Source: Variovorax ginsengisoli | GTDB lineage: Bacteria > Pseudomonadota > Gammaproteobacteria > Burkholderiales > Burkholderiaceae_C | Length of the DNA: 64,000 nucleotides | Direction: 5' to 3' | Assembly: GCF_030811835.1 (NCBI RefSeq) | Contig: NZ_JAUSRO010000013.1 | Coordinates: 1-64,000, forward strand | Part shown: piece after piece, positions 35,517 to 43,580 of the stretch | How positions within the stretch are numbered: the first letter of the stretch is position 1 | Layout of the letters: every line of letters starts with the position of its first letter | Notes under the pieces: generated by a model | Databases searched by the model: none | Told to the model about the DNA's origin: nothing | Seen by the model: only the letters and a program-made list of their open reading frames with translations | Program-made: the position numbers and the translations under genes

Positions 35517-36013
35517 GCACGTTCCACAAGGTCTGGCGCCTGGGCGCCGACATCGATACCGACCTGCTCGCGCCCGGCCATGCGATGAAGCACGGCATCG
35601 ACATCATCGCCACCCATTGCCTGGAAACCGTGCGGCCCGAATTCGCGCGCGACGTGCGGTCGGGCGACGTGGTCGTGGCCGGCCCCAACTTCGGCATCGG
35701 TTCGTCACGCGAGCAGGCCGTGGCGGCGCTGGTGCACCTGGGCGTGGCTGCGGTCATCGCGCCCTCGTACAGCGGGCTCTACTTTCGCAATGCGTTCAAC
35801 CTCGGCTTGCTGCTGCTGACGTGCGCAGAGGCCGAACTGCTGCAGGACGGCGAGCGCATCGGCATCGACCGCGCAGCGCCTGCGGTGACTGCAGCGGACG
35901 GCAGGCGCCTGCCCTGCGAGCCCATCCCCGGCTTTCTCCTGGACATGGTCCGCGCCGGCGGCCTGATGAATCAACTGCGCCAGCGCGCTGGCAAGGACGC
36001 TCCCCATGCATGA
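35513..36013 (+). CDS. Aconitase-family hydro-lyase, small subunit (LeuD-like)
   Basis: GTG 35513 overlaps the large-subunit stop and gives 166 residues. DIDTDLLAPGHAMKHG and GPNFGIGSSREQAVAAL are the swivelling-domain signatures, with the substrate-carboxylate-binding Ser/Arg in GSSRE. It pairs with the large subunit to form a two-component hydratase. It overlaps hyuB by eight bases. Its length is near that of small subunits of the archaeal-type/dimethylmaleate-hydratase group, shorter than the typical 200-residue bacterial LeuD. Confidence 0.88.
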   Translation: MSTFHKVWRLGADIDTDLLAPGHAMKHGIDIIATHCLETVRPEFARDVRSGDVVVAGPNFGIGSSREQAVAALVHLGVAAVIAPSYSGLYFRNAFNLGLLLLTCAEAELLQDGERIGIDRAAPAVTAADGRRLPCEPIPGFLLDMVRAGGLMNQLRQRAGKDAPHA

Positions 36014-37727
36014 AGACACCCCGACCGTCACGGTTTCCCCGATGGACCCGATGGACCCCGTCACGCTCGCCGTGCTGCGCGGGCGCCTGGAGCAGGTCGC
36101 AGACGAGATGGACGCCACGCTTTACCGCAGTGCGTTCAACCCCATCATTGCCGAGGCCCACGATGCCTGCCATGGCCTCTATGACGCAGCCACCGGCGAC
36201 ACCCTGGTGCAGGGCAAGTCGGGCCTGCCGGTGTTCGTCGGTGCGATGGCCTTCGCGGTGCGGGCCACGGCGCGGGCGGCCGCGCCGCGTGGCGGCATGC
36301 AGGACGGCGACATCTGGATCAGCAACGACGCCTACGACGGCGGCACGCACGCCAACGACTTCAAGCTGGTACGGCCTTTCTTTCGCAACGGTGCGCTCTA
36401 CTGCTACATGGCCTCGGCCGCGCACTGGCACGACGTGGGCGGTGCGGTGCCGGGCAACTACAACCCGGCGGCCACCGAATGCTGGCAAGAGGCCGTGCAG
36501 ATCCCGCCCGTGCGTATCGTGCGCGGCGGTGTGCTCGACCCGGACGTGCTGGCCATCCTGCGCGCCAACACCCGCCTGCCCGAAAGCCTGTGGGGCGACC
36601 TCAACGGCCAGCTGGCCGCACTCGCGCTGGGTGCCCGGCGGCTCGACGGCCTGCTCGACGAGTATGGCGATGCGCTGGTGCTGCAGGCCATGGGCGAGCT
36701 GCGCAGCCGCGCGCTCAAGCTCATGCGCTCGCACATCGCCTCGCTGCCCGACGGCCGCTACAGCTTCGAGGACGTGCTCGACAACGACGGCATCGTCGAC
36801 CTGCCGCTGACCATCGCGCTGGACATGACGGTGGCCGGCGACCGGCTCACGCTCGACTTCTCGCGCACCTCGGCGCAATGCGCGGGGCCGGTGAACATCT
36901 CGCGTGCGACCTCGGTGGCGGCCTGCTACGTGGCGCTCAAGCACCTGTTCCCCGACGTGCCGGCCAATGCCGGCGTGCTCGACGCGGTCGACTTCGTGCT
37001 GCCCGACCGGCTGGTCATCACGGCCGAGCGGCCGCGCCCGGTCGGCGGCTACACGGAAACCATCCTGCGCATGATCGACGTGATCTTCAGCGCCGCCGCG
37101 CAGGCCGATCCGCAACGCGCCGTGGCACATGCCTACGGCACCATCAACGCACTGTCGATTGCGGGGCATCGCACCGACGCCGGCCGCGAAGGCCAGCGCT
37201 GGGTGATGTTCAGCTTCTTCGGCGGCGGCCACGGCGGCCATTCGGCGGGCGACGGACTGTCGCATGCCAACGCGCCCATTTCCACGGCCACCATTCCGCC
37301 GCTCGAAATCCTGGAGGCCGCCTACCCGGTGCGCTTCACCGAATGGTCACTGCGACCGGACTCTGGCGGCGAGGGGCGCTTTCGCGGCGGGTTGGGCGCC
37401 ATCTACGAGATCGAGCTGCTGGAGAAAGACGCCGAGGTCTACGTCTTCGGCGAGCGCGGCACCTCGCCGCCCAAGGGCATCGCGGGCGGCGGCAACGGCG
37501 CGGTCAACGTGTTTCGCTACGAGAACGACGGTCACTGGCAGACGCCGCCGATGGTCTCGAAGATGCATGGCATCCGGCTCGCGCAAGGCGAACGCCTGCG
37601 GCTGGAAACGCCGGGCGGCGGTGGCTGGGGGCCGTTCGCAGAGCGCGGCAGCGCGGCACGTGCCAACGACGCGGCAATGGGTTACGTGAGCGCGGACGGC
37701 GCGCAGAACAAGAAGGCAGCGCAATGA
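36006..37727 (+). CDS. hyuB: Hydantoinase/oxoprolinase family subunit B
   Basis: The 573-residue protein has DPVTLAVLRGRLEQVADEMD, the NDAYDGGTHANDFKLVRPFF segment, GGGHGGHSAGDGLSHANAP and the C-terminal RPDSGGEGRFRGGLGAIYEI and GGGGWG, all typical of HyuB. With HyuA it makes a heteromeric enzyme that in known cases uses ATP to hydrolyse cyclic amides (N-methylhydantoin, 5-oxoproline); acetone carboxylase belongs to the same superfamily. HyuB comes before HyuA here, and the two overlap by four bases. Confidence 0.92.
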   Translation: MHEDTPTVTVSPMDPMDPVTLAVLRGRLEQVADEMDATLYRSAFNPIIAEAHDACHGLYDAATGDTLVQGKSGLPVFVGAMAFAVRATARAAAPRGGMQDGDIWISNDAYDGGTHANDFKLVRPFFRNGALYCYMASAAHWHDVGGAVPGNYNPAATECWQEAVQIPPVRIVRGGVLDPDVLAILRANTRLPESLWGDLNGQLAALALGARRLDGLLDEYGDALVLQAMGELRSRALKLMRSHIASLPDGRYSFEDVLDNDGIVDLPLTIALDMTVAGDRLTLDFSRTSAQCAGPVNISRATSVAACYVALKHLFPDVPANAGVLDAVDFVLPDRLVITAERPRPVGGYTETILRMIDVIFSAAAQADPQRAVAHAYGTINALSIAGHRTDAGREGQRWVMFSFFGGGHGGHSAGDGLSHANAPISTATIPPLEILEAAYPVRFTEWSLRPDSGGEGRFRGGLGAIYEIELLEKDAEVYVFGERGTSPPKGIAGGGNGAVNVFRYENDGHWQTPPMVSKMHGIRLAQGERLRLETPGGGGWGPFAERGSAARANDAAMGYVSADGAQNKKAAQ

Positions 37728-39796
37728 CAGCAGCAGCAAACAACACACCGCCGCAGGCGGGCCTGGTGGTCGGTGTCGACGTCGGCGGCACCTTCACCGA
37801 CCTCTTCGTGCTCGACGAAGCGCAGGGCACGGCGCGCATCGTCAAGGTGCCCTCCACGCGCGGCGAGGAGGCGCGAGGCTTCATGAACGGTGTGGCGCGG
37901 GTGGCCGACTCGGCCGTCGCCATCGCCACCATCGTGCATGGCACCACGGTCGGTACCAATGCGCTGCTCGAGCGCAAGGTGGCGCGCACCGGCATCATCA
38001 CCACACGCGGTTTTCGCGACGTGCTGGAGATGCGCCGGCGCGACCGGCCGCAGACCTGGGGCCTGCGCGGCAGCTTCCTGCCGGTGGTGCCGCGTGACCT
38101 GCGCCGCGAGGTCGACGAGCGCGTGCTGGCCGACGGCACGCTGCACACCCCGGTCGATCTGGGACAGGTGCGCGCCGAGGCGCGGGCGCTGCTCGAAGCA
38201 GGCTGCGAGGCGGTTTGCGTGTTCTTCATCAACACCTATGCCAATCCAGCCAACGAACAGCAGGCGGTGGCGGCGGTTCGCGAGATCTGGCCCAACGCCT
38301 ACGTCACGTCGGCGCACGAGGTTCTGCCCGAGATCCGCGAATTCGAACGCTGCTCGACCGCCACGCTCAATGCCGCGCTGCAGCCCGTGGTCGGCAGCTA
38401 CCTGGCGCGCCTCGAATCTGACCTGCGCGGCCAGGGCTTCGAGGGCGAACTGCTGGTGGTGCAGAGCAACGGCGGCGTGATGTCGCGCCAGACCGCAAGC
38501 GATTTGCCGGTGCGCACCGCGCTCTCCGGCCCCGCGGCCGGCGTGATCGCCTGCGCGGCCATCGCGCGCGCAGCCGGCTTTCCGGATGCCATCACCGGCG
38601 ACATGGGCGGTACGTCGTTCGACGTGTCGCTGGTCGCCAACGGCGAGGCCGCACTGGCCGCGCAGACGGCCATCGAGTTCGGCATGGTGATCCGCTCGCC
38701 GATGATCCAGATCGAGACCATCGGCGCGGGCGGGGGCTCGATCGCCTCGGTGGACGCGAGCGGCATGCTGCAGGTTGGCCCCGAGTCGGCGGGCAGCGTT
38801 CCCGGCCCGGCCTGCTACGGCCGTGGCAACACGCGCCCGACGGTGACCGATGCCAACGTGCTGCTCGGCCGTATTGCCGCCGACCGGCCGCTGGGCGGTG
38901 GCCTGTTGGCTGCGCTCGACGCCGAAGCTTCGCGGCTGGCCATCGACACGCACGTGGCCCGGCCGCTGGGGCTGGACGTGCACCAGGCGGCCGAGGCGAT
39001 CCTCACCGTGGCCAACGCACGCATGGCTGGCGCCATTCGCCTGGTGTCGATCGAGCGCGGCCACGATCCACGCAAGTTCGCCTACATGCCCTTCGGCGGT
39101 GGCGGCGCGCTGCATGTGTGCGCCATGATGCGAGAGGTCGGCGTGGCCACGGGCATCGTGCCGCGCTACCCGGGCGTCACCTCGGCACTGGGCTGCGTGA
39201 TCGCTGACATGCGGCACGACGCGGTGCAAACCATCAACCGGCCTCTGCCCGAGCTCGATGTGGCCGATCTGCGCGAACGTCTCGCCGTGCTGGCCGCGGC
39301 ATGCCAGGCACGGCTCGATTCGTCGGGTGTTCGCTTCGACGAGGTGCGCGAGGTCGTCGCGCTCGACATGCTCTATGCCGGGCAGACGCACACGCTGCCG
39401 GTGCTGCTGCCGGCAGGCAGCGCGACCACGCTCACGCGCGGATCGGTTCAGTCCGCGTTCGAGGCGAGCTACGCCGCCGCGTTCGGCCGCGTGCTCGACG
39501 GCATCGGCATCCGCGTGATGAACCTTCGCTATGCGCGCATCGGCGTGCGGCCGAAGTTCGATCTTGCGGTGCTGGCCCCCGACGGCGAAGGCAGCACCGC
39601 CGCACTCGGCACGCAGCGCGTGTTCCATGACGGCCAGTGGCGCGACGCCGTGCGTTATGCGCGGCTCGACCTGCCGGTGGGCGCACGCATCGACGGTCCG
39701 GCCATCCTGGAGCAGGCCGACACCACCGTGTGGCTCGAGCCCGGCTTCCACGCCGAGGTCGACGGCTTCGGCAACCTGTTGGTCCGGCCATCGTGA
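37724..39796 (+). CDS. hyuA: Hydantoinase/oxoprolinase family subunit A
   Basis: ATG 37724 overlaps the hyuB stop and gives 690 residues. The ATP-binding actin/Hsp70-type motif GVDVGGTFTD lies at residues 17-26, followed by THGTTVGTNALLERK-like HGTTVGTNALLERKVA, RRRDRPQTWGLRG, the DMGGTSFDVSLV phosphate loop and GAGGGSIASVD. It supplies the ATP-dependent carbonyl activation for ring opening together with HyuB. Long open sequence upstream in the same frame is hyuB read out of frame and is not part of the protein. Confidence 0.93.
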   Translation: MTAAANNTPPQAGLVVGVDVGGTFTDLFVLDEAQGTARIVKVPSTRGEEARGFMNGVARVADSAVAIATIVHGTTVGTNALLERKVARTGIITTRGFRDVLEMRRRDRPQTWGLRGSFLPVVPRDLRREVDERVLADGTLHTPVDLGQVRAEARALLEAGCEAVCVFFINTYANPANEQQAVAAVREIWPNAYVTSAHEVLPEIREFERCSTATLNAALQPVVGSYLARLESDLRGQGFEGELLVVQSNGGVMSRQTASDLPVRTALSGPAAGVIACAAIARAAGFPDAITGDMGGTSFDVSLVANGEAALAAQTAIEFGMVIRSPMIQIETIGAGGGSIASVDASGMLQVGPESAGSVPGPACYGRGNTRPTVTDANVLLGRIAADRPLGGGLLAALDAEASRLAIDTHVARPLGLDVHQAAEAILTVANARMAGAIRLVSIERGHDPRKFAYMPFGGGGALHVCAMMREVGVATGIVPRYPGVTSALGCVIADMRHDAVQTINRPLPELDVADLRERLAVLAAACQARLDSSGVRFDEVREVVALDMLYAGQTHTLPVLLPAGSATTLTRGSVQSAFEASYAAAFGRVLDGIGIRVMNLRYARIGVRPKFDLAVLAPDGEGSTAALGTQRVFHDGQWRDAVRYARLDLPVGARIDGPAILEQADTTVWLEPGFHAEVDGFGNLLVRPS

Positions 39797-40407
39797 GTGC
39801 CGACCTCCAAGCTGCAGGTGCCCGGACGGCGCTGGTCGTCGTCGACCTGCAGAACGACTTTCTCGATGCGCGCGGCGCCTATGCCCGCGGCGGTGACGCC
39901 AACCCGAGCGCCTTGCCGCTGCCCGAACGCGTGGCTGGCGTGGCACGCGCGGTCAAGGCCGCGGGCGGCATGGTGGTCGCGAGCCAGTTCACGCTGTGGC
40001 CCGATGCGCAGGGCGAGCCGATGATTTCGCCGCACCTCAGGACGCTGCGGCCCTACCTGGCCAAGGGCGACTTTGCGCCGGGCAGTTGGGGTCAGGCCAA
40101 CGTCGATGCGCTGGCCGGGCTGATCGATGTCACGGTGAGCAAGGTCGCCTACTCGGCTTTCTTCAACACGCAACTCGACTGGGTGCTGCGCCGCGCGGGC
40201 ATCGACACGGTCGCCGTGTGCGGCATCGTGACCAACGGCGGCGTGGCCAGCACGGCGCGCGATGCGCACATGCGCGACTATCGCACCCTGGTGCTGGGCG
40301 ACGGGTGTGCGGCTTTCGGCGAAGCGCGCCACCAGACCTCGCTGGCCGATCTGCGCAATGTGGCCGAGGTCATCGACTGTGCGGCCTTCGTCGCGTCGCT
40401 GGCATGA
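39793..40407 (+). CDS. Isochorismatase-fold hydrolase lacking the nucleophilic Cys
   Basis: GTG 39793 overlaps the hyuA stop and gives 204 residues. TALVVVDLQNDFLDARGAYA supplies the catalytic Asp (D18) and SKVAYSAFFNTQLDWVLRRA the Lys (K117). Amidases of this fold have TNxCV with a nucleophilic Cys; here the segment is GIVTNGGVASTARDA, with Gly at the Cys position (G150). True isochorismatases also lack this Cys. It could therefore hydrolyse a vinyl-ether or hemiaminal bond, or work with an unusual nucleophile. C143 just upstream is not in the expected place. Confidence 0.85.
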   Translation: MSADLQAAGARTALVVVDLQNDFLDARGAYARGGDANPSALPLPERVAGVARAVKAAGGMVVASQFTLWPDAQGEPMISPHLRTLRPYLAKGDFAPGSWGQANVDALAGLIDVTVSKVAYSAFFNTQLDWVLRRAGIDTVAVCGIVTNGGVASTARDAHMRDYRTLVLGDGCAAFGEARHQTSLADLRNVAEVIDCAAFVASLA

Positions 40408-41840
40408 GCGCGAAGACCGGCTCGCCGGGCGGCGCGCCCCTGCGCCAGGTGCGCCGCGCGGCGCGCATCGAAGCCGAAGCGCACATCGACGTCGTCATCG
40501 TCGGCGCGGGTGCCTGTGGCCTGACCACGGCGCTGATGCTGGCCGACGCGGGCATCGACTGCGTGTTGCTCGAACGCGATGCGCAGCCCAGCGGATCGAC
40601 CGCGTTGTCTTCGGGTTTCATCCCTGCGCCCGGCACGCGCACGCAGCGTGATCACGGGGTGACCGACGACAGTCCTGCGCGGTTCGCGGCCGACATTCAG
40701 GCCAAGGCGCACGGCCGTGCCGCGCCCGCGCTGGTGCGGGCTTATGCCGAGGCCATCGGCCCGGCGCTCGATGCGCTTGCGCAGCGCCACGGCATGGACT
40801 GGGTCCTGCTCGATGGCTTTCTCTACCCCGGTCACAGCCGCCATCGCATGCATGCGATGGCGCAGAAGACCGGCGCTGCCTTGATGGCGGGCCTGCAGGC
40901 GGCGGTGGAAGCCGCGGGCATTCCGGTGCTGACGCAGGCCGTGGTGCAAACACTGTGGTTCGACCATGATGACCGCGCACTCGGTGTGGCGTACCGGCGG
41001 CCCGATGGCGTGACGGCCACGCTGGGTTGCGGCGCGCTGGTGCTCGCCTGCAACGGCTTCGGCGGCAATCCAGCGATGGTGCGCACATGGCTGCCCGAGA
41101 TGGCCGAGGCCACTTTCGGTGGCCATGTGGGCAACGACGGCAGCGCCATCCTCTGGGGCGAAGCGCTCGGTGCACGGCTGCGCGATCTCGGCGGCTACCA
41201 GGGCCACGGTTCCTGGGTCACCCCGCAGGGCGCGTTGATGTCCTGGGCCGTGATGATGGAAGGCGGCGTGCAGATCAACGCCGAAGGTCGGCGCTTCCAC
41301 GACGAGACGCTGGGCTATTCGGAGGCTGCCGTTCGCGTGCTGGCGCAGCCTGGAGGCGTCGCCTGGAATGTGTTCGACACGCCGTTGCTCGCGCTGGCGC
41401 GCAGCTTTCCGGATTTCTGCGATGCCGAAGCCGCCGGTGCACTGCGTCGCTGCGAGACGGCGCAGGCGCTGGCCGCCTGCATCGGCTGCGATCCGGCGAC
41501 GCTGCAGGCCACGCTGGAAGGCCTGCGCAGCACCGCCGCGCAGCCCGACGGCCGACGCTTTCCAAGAGGCCTCGACGCGCCTTACTTCGCCGTCAAGGTC
41601 ACCGGTGCGCTGTTCCACACGCAAGGCGGGCTCGATGTCGGCACCGACATGCGTGTGCTGCGCGCCGTAGACGGCGCGGCGTTGCCCAACCTGCTGGCCG
41701 CGGGGGGCGCGGCCGGTGGCGTCTCAGGCGACGCGGTGTGGGGCTATCTCTCGGGCAACGGGCTGCTCAGCGCCGTCGCCGGCGCTTACCTGGCGGCCGC
41801 GACCGCCGCGGCGCTGGTGCGCCAGAAAGACATGACATGA
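40404..41840 (+). CDS. FAD-dependent oxidoreductase (fumarate reductase/ketosteroid dehydrogenase type)
   Basis: ATG 40404 gives 478 residues. The FAD-binding VVIVGAGACGLTTALMLADA has GAGACG at residues 34-39, LLERDAQPSGSTALSSGF follows, and the C-terminal LLAAGGAAGGVSGDAVWGYL followed by SGNGLL is typical of the flavoprotein subunit family that includes fumarate reductase, KsdD and TcuA. It should introduce or remove a carbon-carbon double bond next to a carbonyl or carboxylate. No signal peptide is seen, so it acts in the cytoplasm. It overlaps both neighbours by four bases. Confidence 0.88.
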   Translation: MSAKTGSPGGAPLRQVRRAARIEAEAHIDVVIVGAGACGLTTALMLADAGIDCVLLERDAQPSGSTALSSGFIPAPGTRTQRDHGVTDDSPARFAADIQAKAHGRAAPALVRAYAEAIGPALDALAQRHGMDWVLLDGFLYPGHSRHRMHAMAQKTGAALMAGLQAAVEAAGIPVLTQAVVQTLWFDHDDRALGVAYRRPDGVTATLGCGALVLACNGFGGNPAMVRTWLPEMAEATFGGHVGNDGSAILWGEALGARLRDLGGYQGHGSWVTPQGALMSWAVMMEGGVQINAEGRRFHDETLGYSEAAVRVLAQPGGVAWNVFDTPLLALARSFPDFCDAEAAGALRRCETAQALAACIGCDPATLQATLEGLRSTAAQPDGRRFPRGLDAPYFAVKVTGALFHTQGGLDVGTDMRVLRAVDGAALPNLLAAGGAAGGVSGDAVWGYLSGNGLLSAVAGAYLAAATAAALVRQKDMT

Positions 41841-42700
41841 CCAGGATTTCCCTCAAGACCCGTCTCGCCTCGAACGACATCGTGCTTGCCCCCGGCGTGT
41901 ACGACGCGCTGAGTGCGCTGGTGGCCGAGCAGTCCGGCTTCGAGGCGCTGTACCTCTCGGGTGCCTCCATTGCCTACACGAGGCTCGGCCGCTCCGACAT
42001 CGGGTTGACCACATTCACCGAAGTCGAGGACACGCTCGCGCGCATCACCGAGCGTGTGGCGCTGCCGGTGATCGTCGATGCCGACACCGGCTTTGGCAAC
42101 GCGCTCAATACGCAGCGCACCGTTCGCGGCTTCGAGCGTGCAGGCGCCGCGATGGTCCAGCTCGAGGACCAGACCTTTCCCAAACGCTGCGGCCATCTCG
42201 ACGGCAAGGGCGTGGTGCCGGTGCGCGAGATGGTCGGCAAGCTGCGCGCCGCGCTCGACGCACGTACTTCCAGCGATACGCTGATCCTGGCGCGCACCGA
42301 TGCACTGGCCATCGAAGGCATCGATGCGGCACTCGACCGGGCCGAGGCCTACCTGGAGACCGGTGTCGACGCGCTCTTCATCGAAGCGCTGCGTTCGCCC
42401 GCGCAGATGGATGTGGCCTGCGCCCGCTTCGCGCACCGCGTGCCGTTGCTGGCCAACATGGTCGAAGGCGGCAAGACGCCCATTCAGGACGCCGACGCGC
42501 TGCAGGCCCACGGCTTTCGCATTGCCATCTTTCCCGGCGGCACCGCGCGCGCGGTCGTCCACACGCTGCAGGGCTACTACGGCAGTCTGCAGCAGCACCG
42601 CACCACGCAGCCTTGGCGCGAGCGGATGCTGGACTTCGATGAACTCAATGCGGTGATCGGCACGCCCGCGCTGATACGGGCAGGGCAACAGTACGAGTGA
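41837..42700 (+). CDS. Isocitrate lyase/PEP mutase superfamily lyase (2,3-dimethylmalate lyase-like)
   Basis: ATG 41837 overlaps the flavoprotein stop; 287 residues. VLAPGVYDALSALVAEQSGF, the YLSGASIAYTRLGRSDIGL region, the metal-binding VIVDADTGFGNALNTQRTVR and EDQTFPKRCGHLDGK with catalytic Cys C118 match the lyase branch (dimethylmalate, methylisocitrate and oxaloacetate-type lyases). It would cleave a 2-hydroxy diacid to pyruvate or glyoxylate plus an acid. It ends the 13-gene operon. Confidence 0.88.
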   Translation: MTRISLKTRLASNDIVLAPGVYDALSALVAEQSGFEALYLSGASIAYTRLGRSDIGLTTFTEVEDTLARITERVALPVIVDADTGFGNALNTQRTVRGFERAGAAMVQLEDQTFPKRCGHLDGKGVVPVREMVGKLRAALDARTSSDTLILARTDALAIEGIDAALDRAEAYLETGVDALFIEALRSPAQMDVACARFAHRVPLLANMVEGGKTPIQDADALQAHGFRIAIFPGGTARAVVHTLQGYYGSLQQHRTTQPWRERMLDFDELNAVIGTPALIRAGQQYE

Positions 42701-42866
42701 AGCGCAGCGCCGGGCGTCGCGCCTTGTCATGGCGTTGGGTCTCTGGCCGGGTCTGATGAACCGTTCTCGTAGAAAGCCCTCTTTCCCTTCATTTTTCTGG
42801 CCTGTAATACCTCAGACCTGAAATTTCGTCTTCCTCTTCGCTGGGGGGCTGCCTAGCATCCATGCC

Positions 42867-43493
42867 ATGGATGCACACCTGTCGACTCTCTTCTTCAAGG
42901 CCTCGTTGGTCGGACTGCTGATTGCGGCACCGGTGGGGCCGATCGGCTTGCTGACCATCCAGCGCACGCTCGACCGAGGCTTGGCCGTTGGCCTGGCGAC
43001 CGGGCTGGGCGCGGCGTTCGCCGATGCGCTCTATGGCGCCCTGGGCGCCTTCGGCGTCACGCAAGTCACCGCCTGGCTGGCCGGAGCGCGTACCTGGCTC
43101 GGCCTCGGCGGCGGTGCGATGCTGCTCTGGATGGCCGCGCGCACCTTCGTGCAGCCACCCGCCGTACACGCTGCGGCGCTGCCCACGCGTGCCGATCTGG
43201 CACGCTGCTTCGCCGGCACCTTCTTGCTGACCCTGTCCAATCCGGCCACCATCCTGTCCTTCCTGGCGGTGTTCGCGTCGATGGCCGGCGCCACCATGAC
43301 CACCGCGTCGGCCGTGCCGATGGTGCTCGGCGTGCTGGCCGGCTCCGCCGCATGGTGGGTAGGGCTGACCCTCGTGGTGACCCGGTGGCGGCACCGTTTC
43401 GACGCAACGTGGCGCCGGCGCATCAACCGGCTCTCGGCACTGCTGCTGGCAGCGTTTGCGTTGTGGCAATGGGCGAGGGTGCTGTCGGTATAA
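42867..43493 (+). CDS. LysE family transporter
   Basis: The 208-residue membrane protein has six hydrophobic segments and the LysE/RhtB N-terminal pattern LIAAPVGPIGLLTIQRTLDR followed by GLAVGLATGLGAAFADALYG. The family exports amino acids or related solutes. TFLLTLSNPATILSFLAVFA is the second family motif. It stands alone about 165 bases after the lyase gene and 90 bases before the TetR gene; the substrate is not evident. Confidence 0.88.
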   Translation: MDAHLSTLFFKASLVGLLIAAPVGPIGLLTIQRTLDRGLAVGLATGLGAAFADALYGALGAFGVTQVTAWLAGARTWLGLGGGAMLLWMAARTFVQPPAVHAAALPTRADLARCFAGTFLLTLSNPATILSFLAVFASMAGATMTTASAVPMVLGVLAGSAAWWVGLTLVVTRWRHRFDATWRRRINRLSALLLAAFALWQWARVLSV

Positions 43494-43545
43494 CCTGCAA
43501 CTCCGCTTGGTCTTTGCATTTCCCGGGCGCCGGGATTTCCTGCAA

Positions 43546-43569
43546 AATAGAACGACCGTTCGTTTTATT
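43546..43569. promoter_or_regulatory. TetR-type operator, near-perfect 24-bp palindrome
   Basis: The arms AATAGAACGA and TCGTTTTATT flank a CCGT centre; nine of ten positions pair, with AACGA/TCGTT exact. The site lies 12 bases before the TetR-family ATG at 43581. This is the usual place and form for autoregulation by a fatty-acid-type TetR repressor, and the same protein would be expected to control the FadE operon. Confidence 0.72.
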
Positions 43570-43580
43570 CCAGGTTGTCC

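Noticed and set aside
34221..36013. leuC/leuD of leucine synthesis
   Set aside because: No leuB or leuA nearby, the small subunit is short and the genes are coupled to livF and hyuB. An alternative diacid hydratase is more likely.
36006..40407. Creatinine route (N-methylhydantoinase plus N-carbamoylsarcosine amidohydrolase)
   Set aside because: HyuAB plus an isochorismatase-fold protein would suggest it, but the Cys nucleophile needed by the second enzyme is absent and the hydratase, flavoprotein and lyase have no role in creatinine breakdown.
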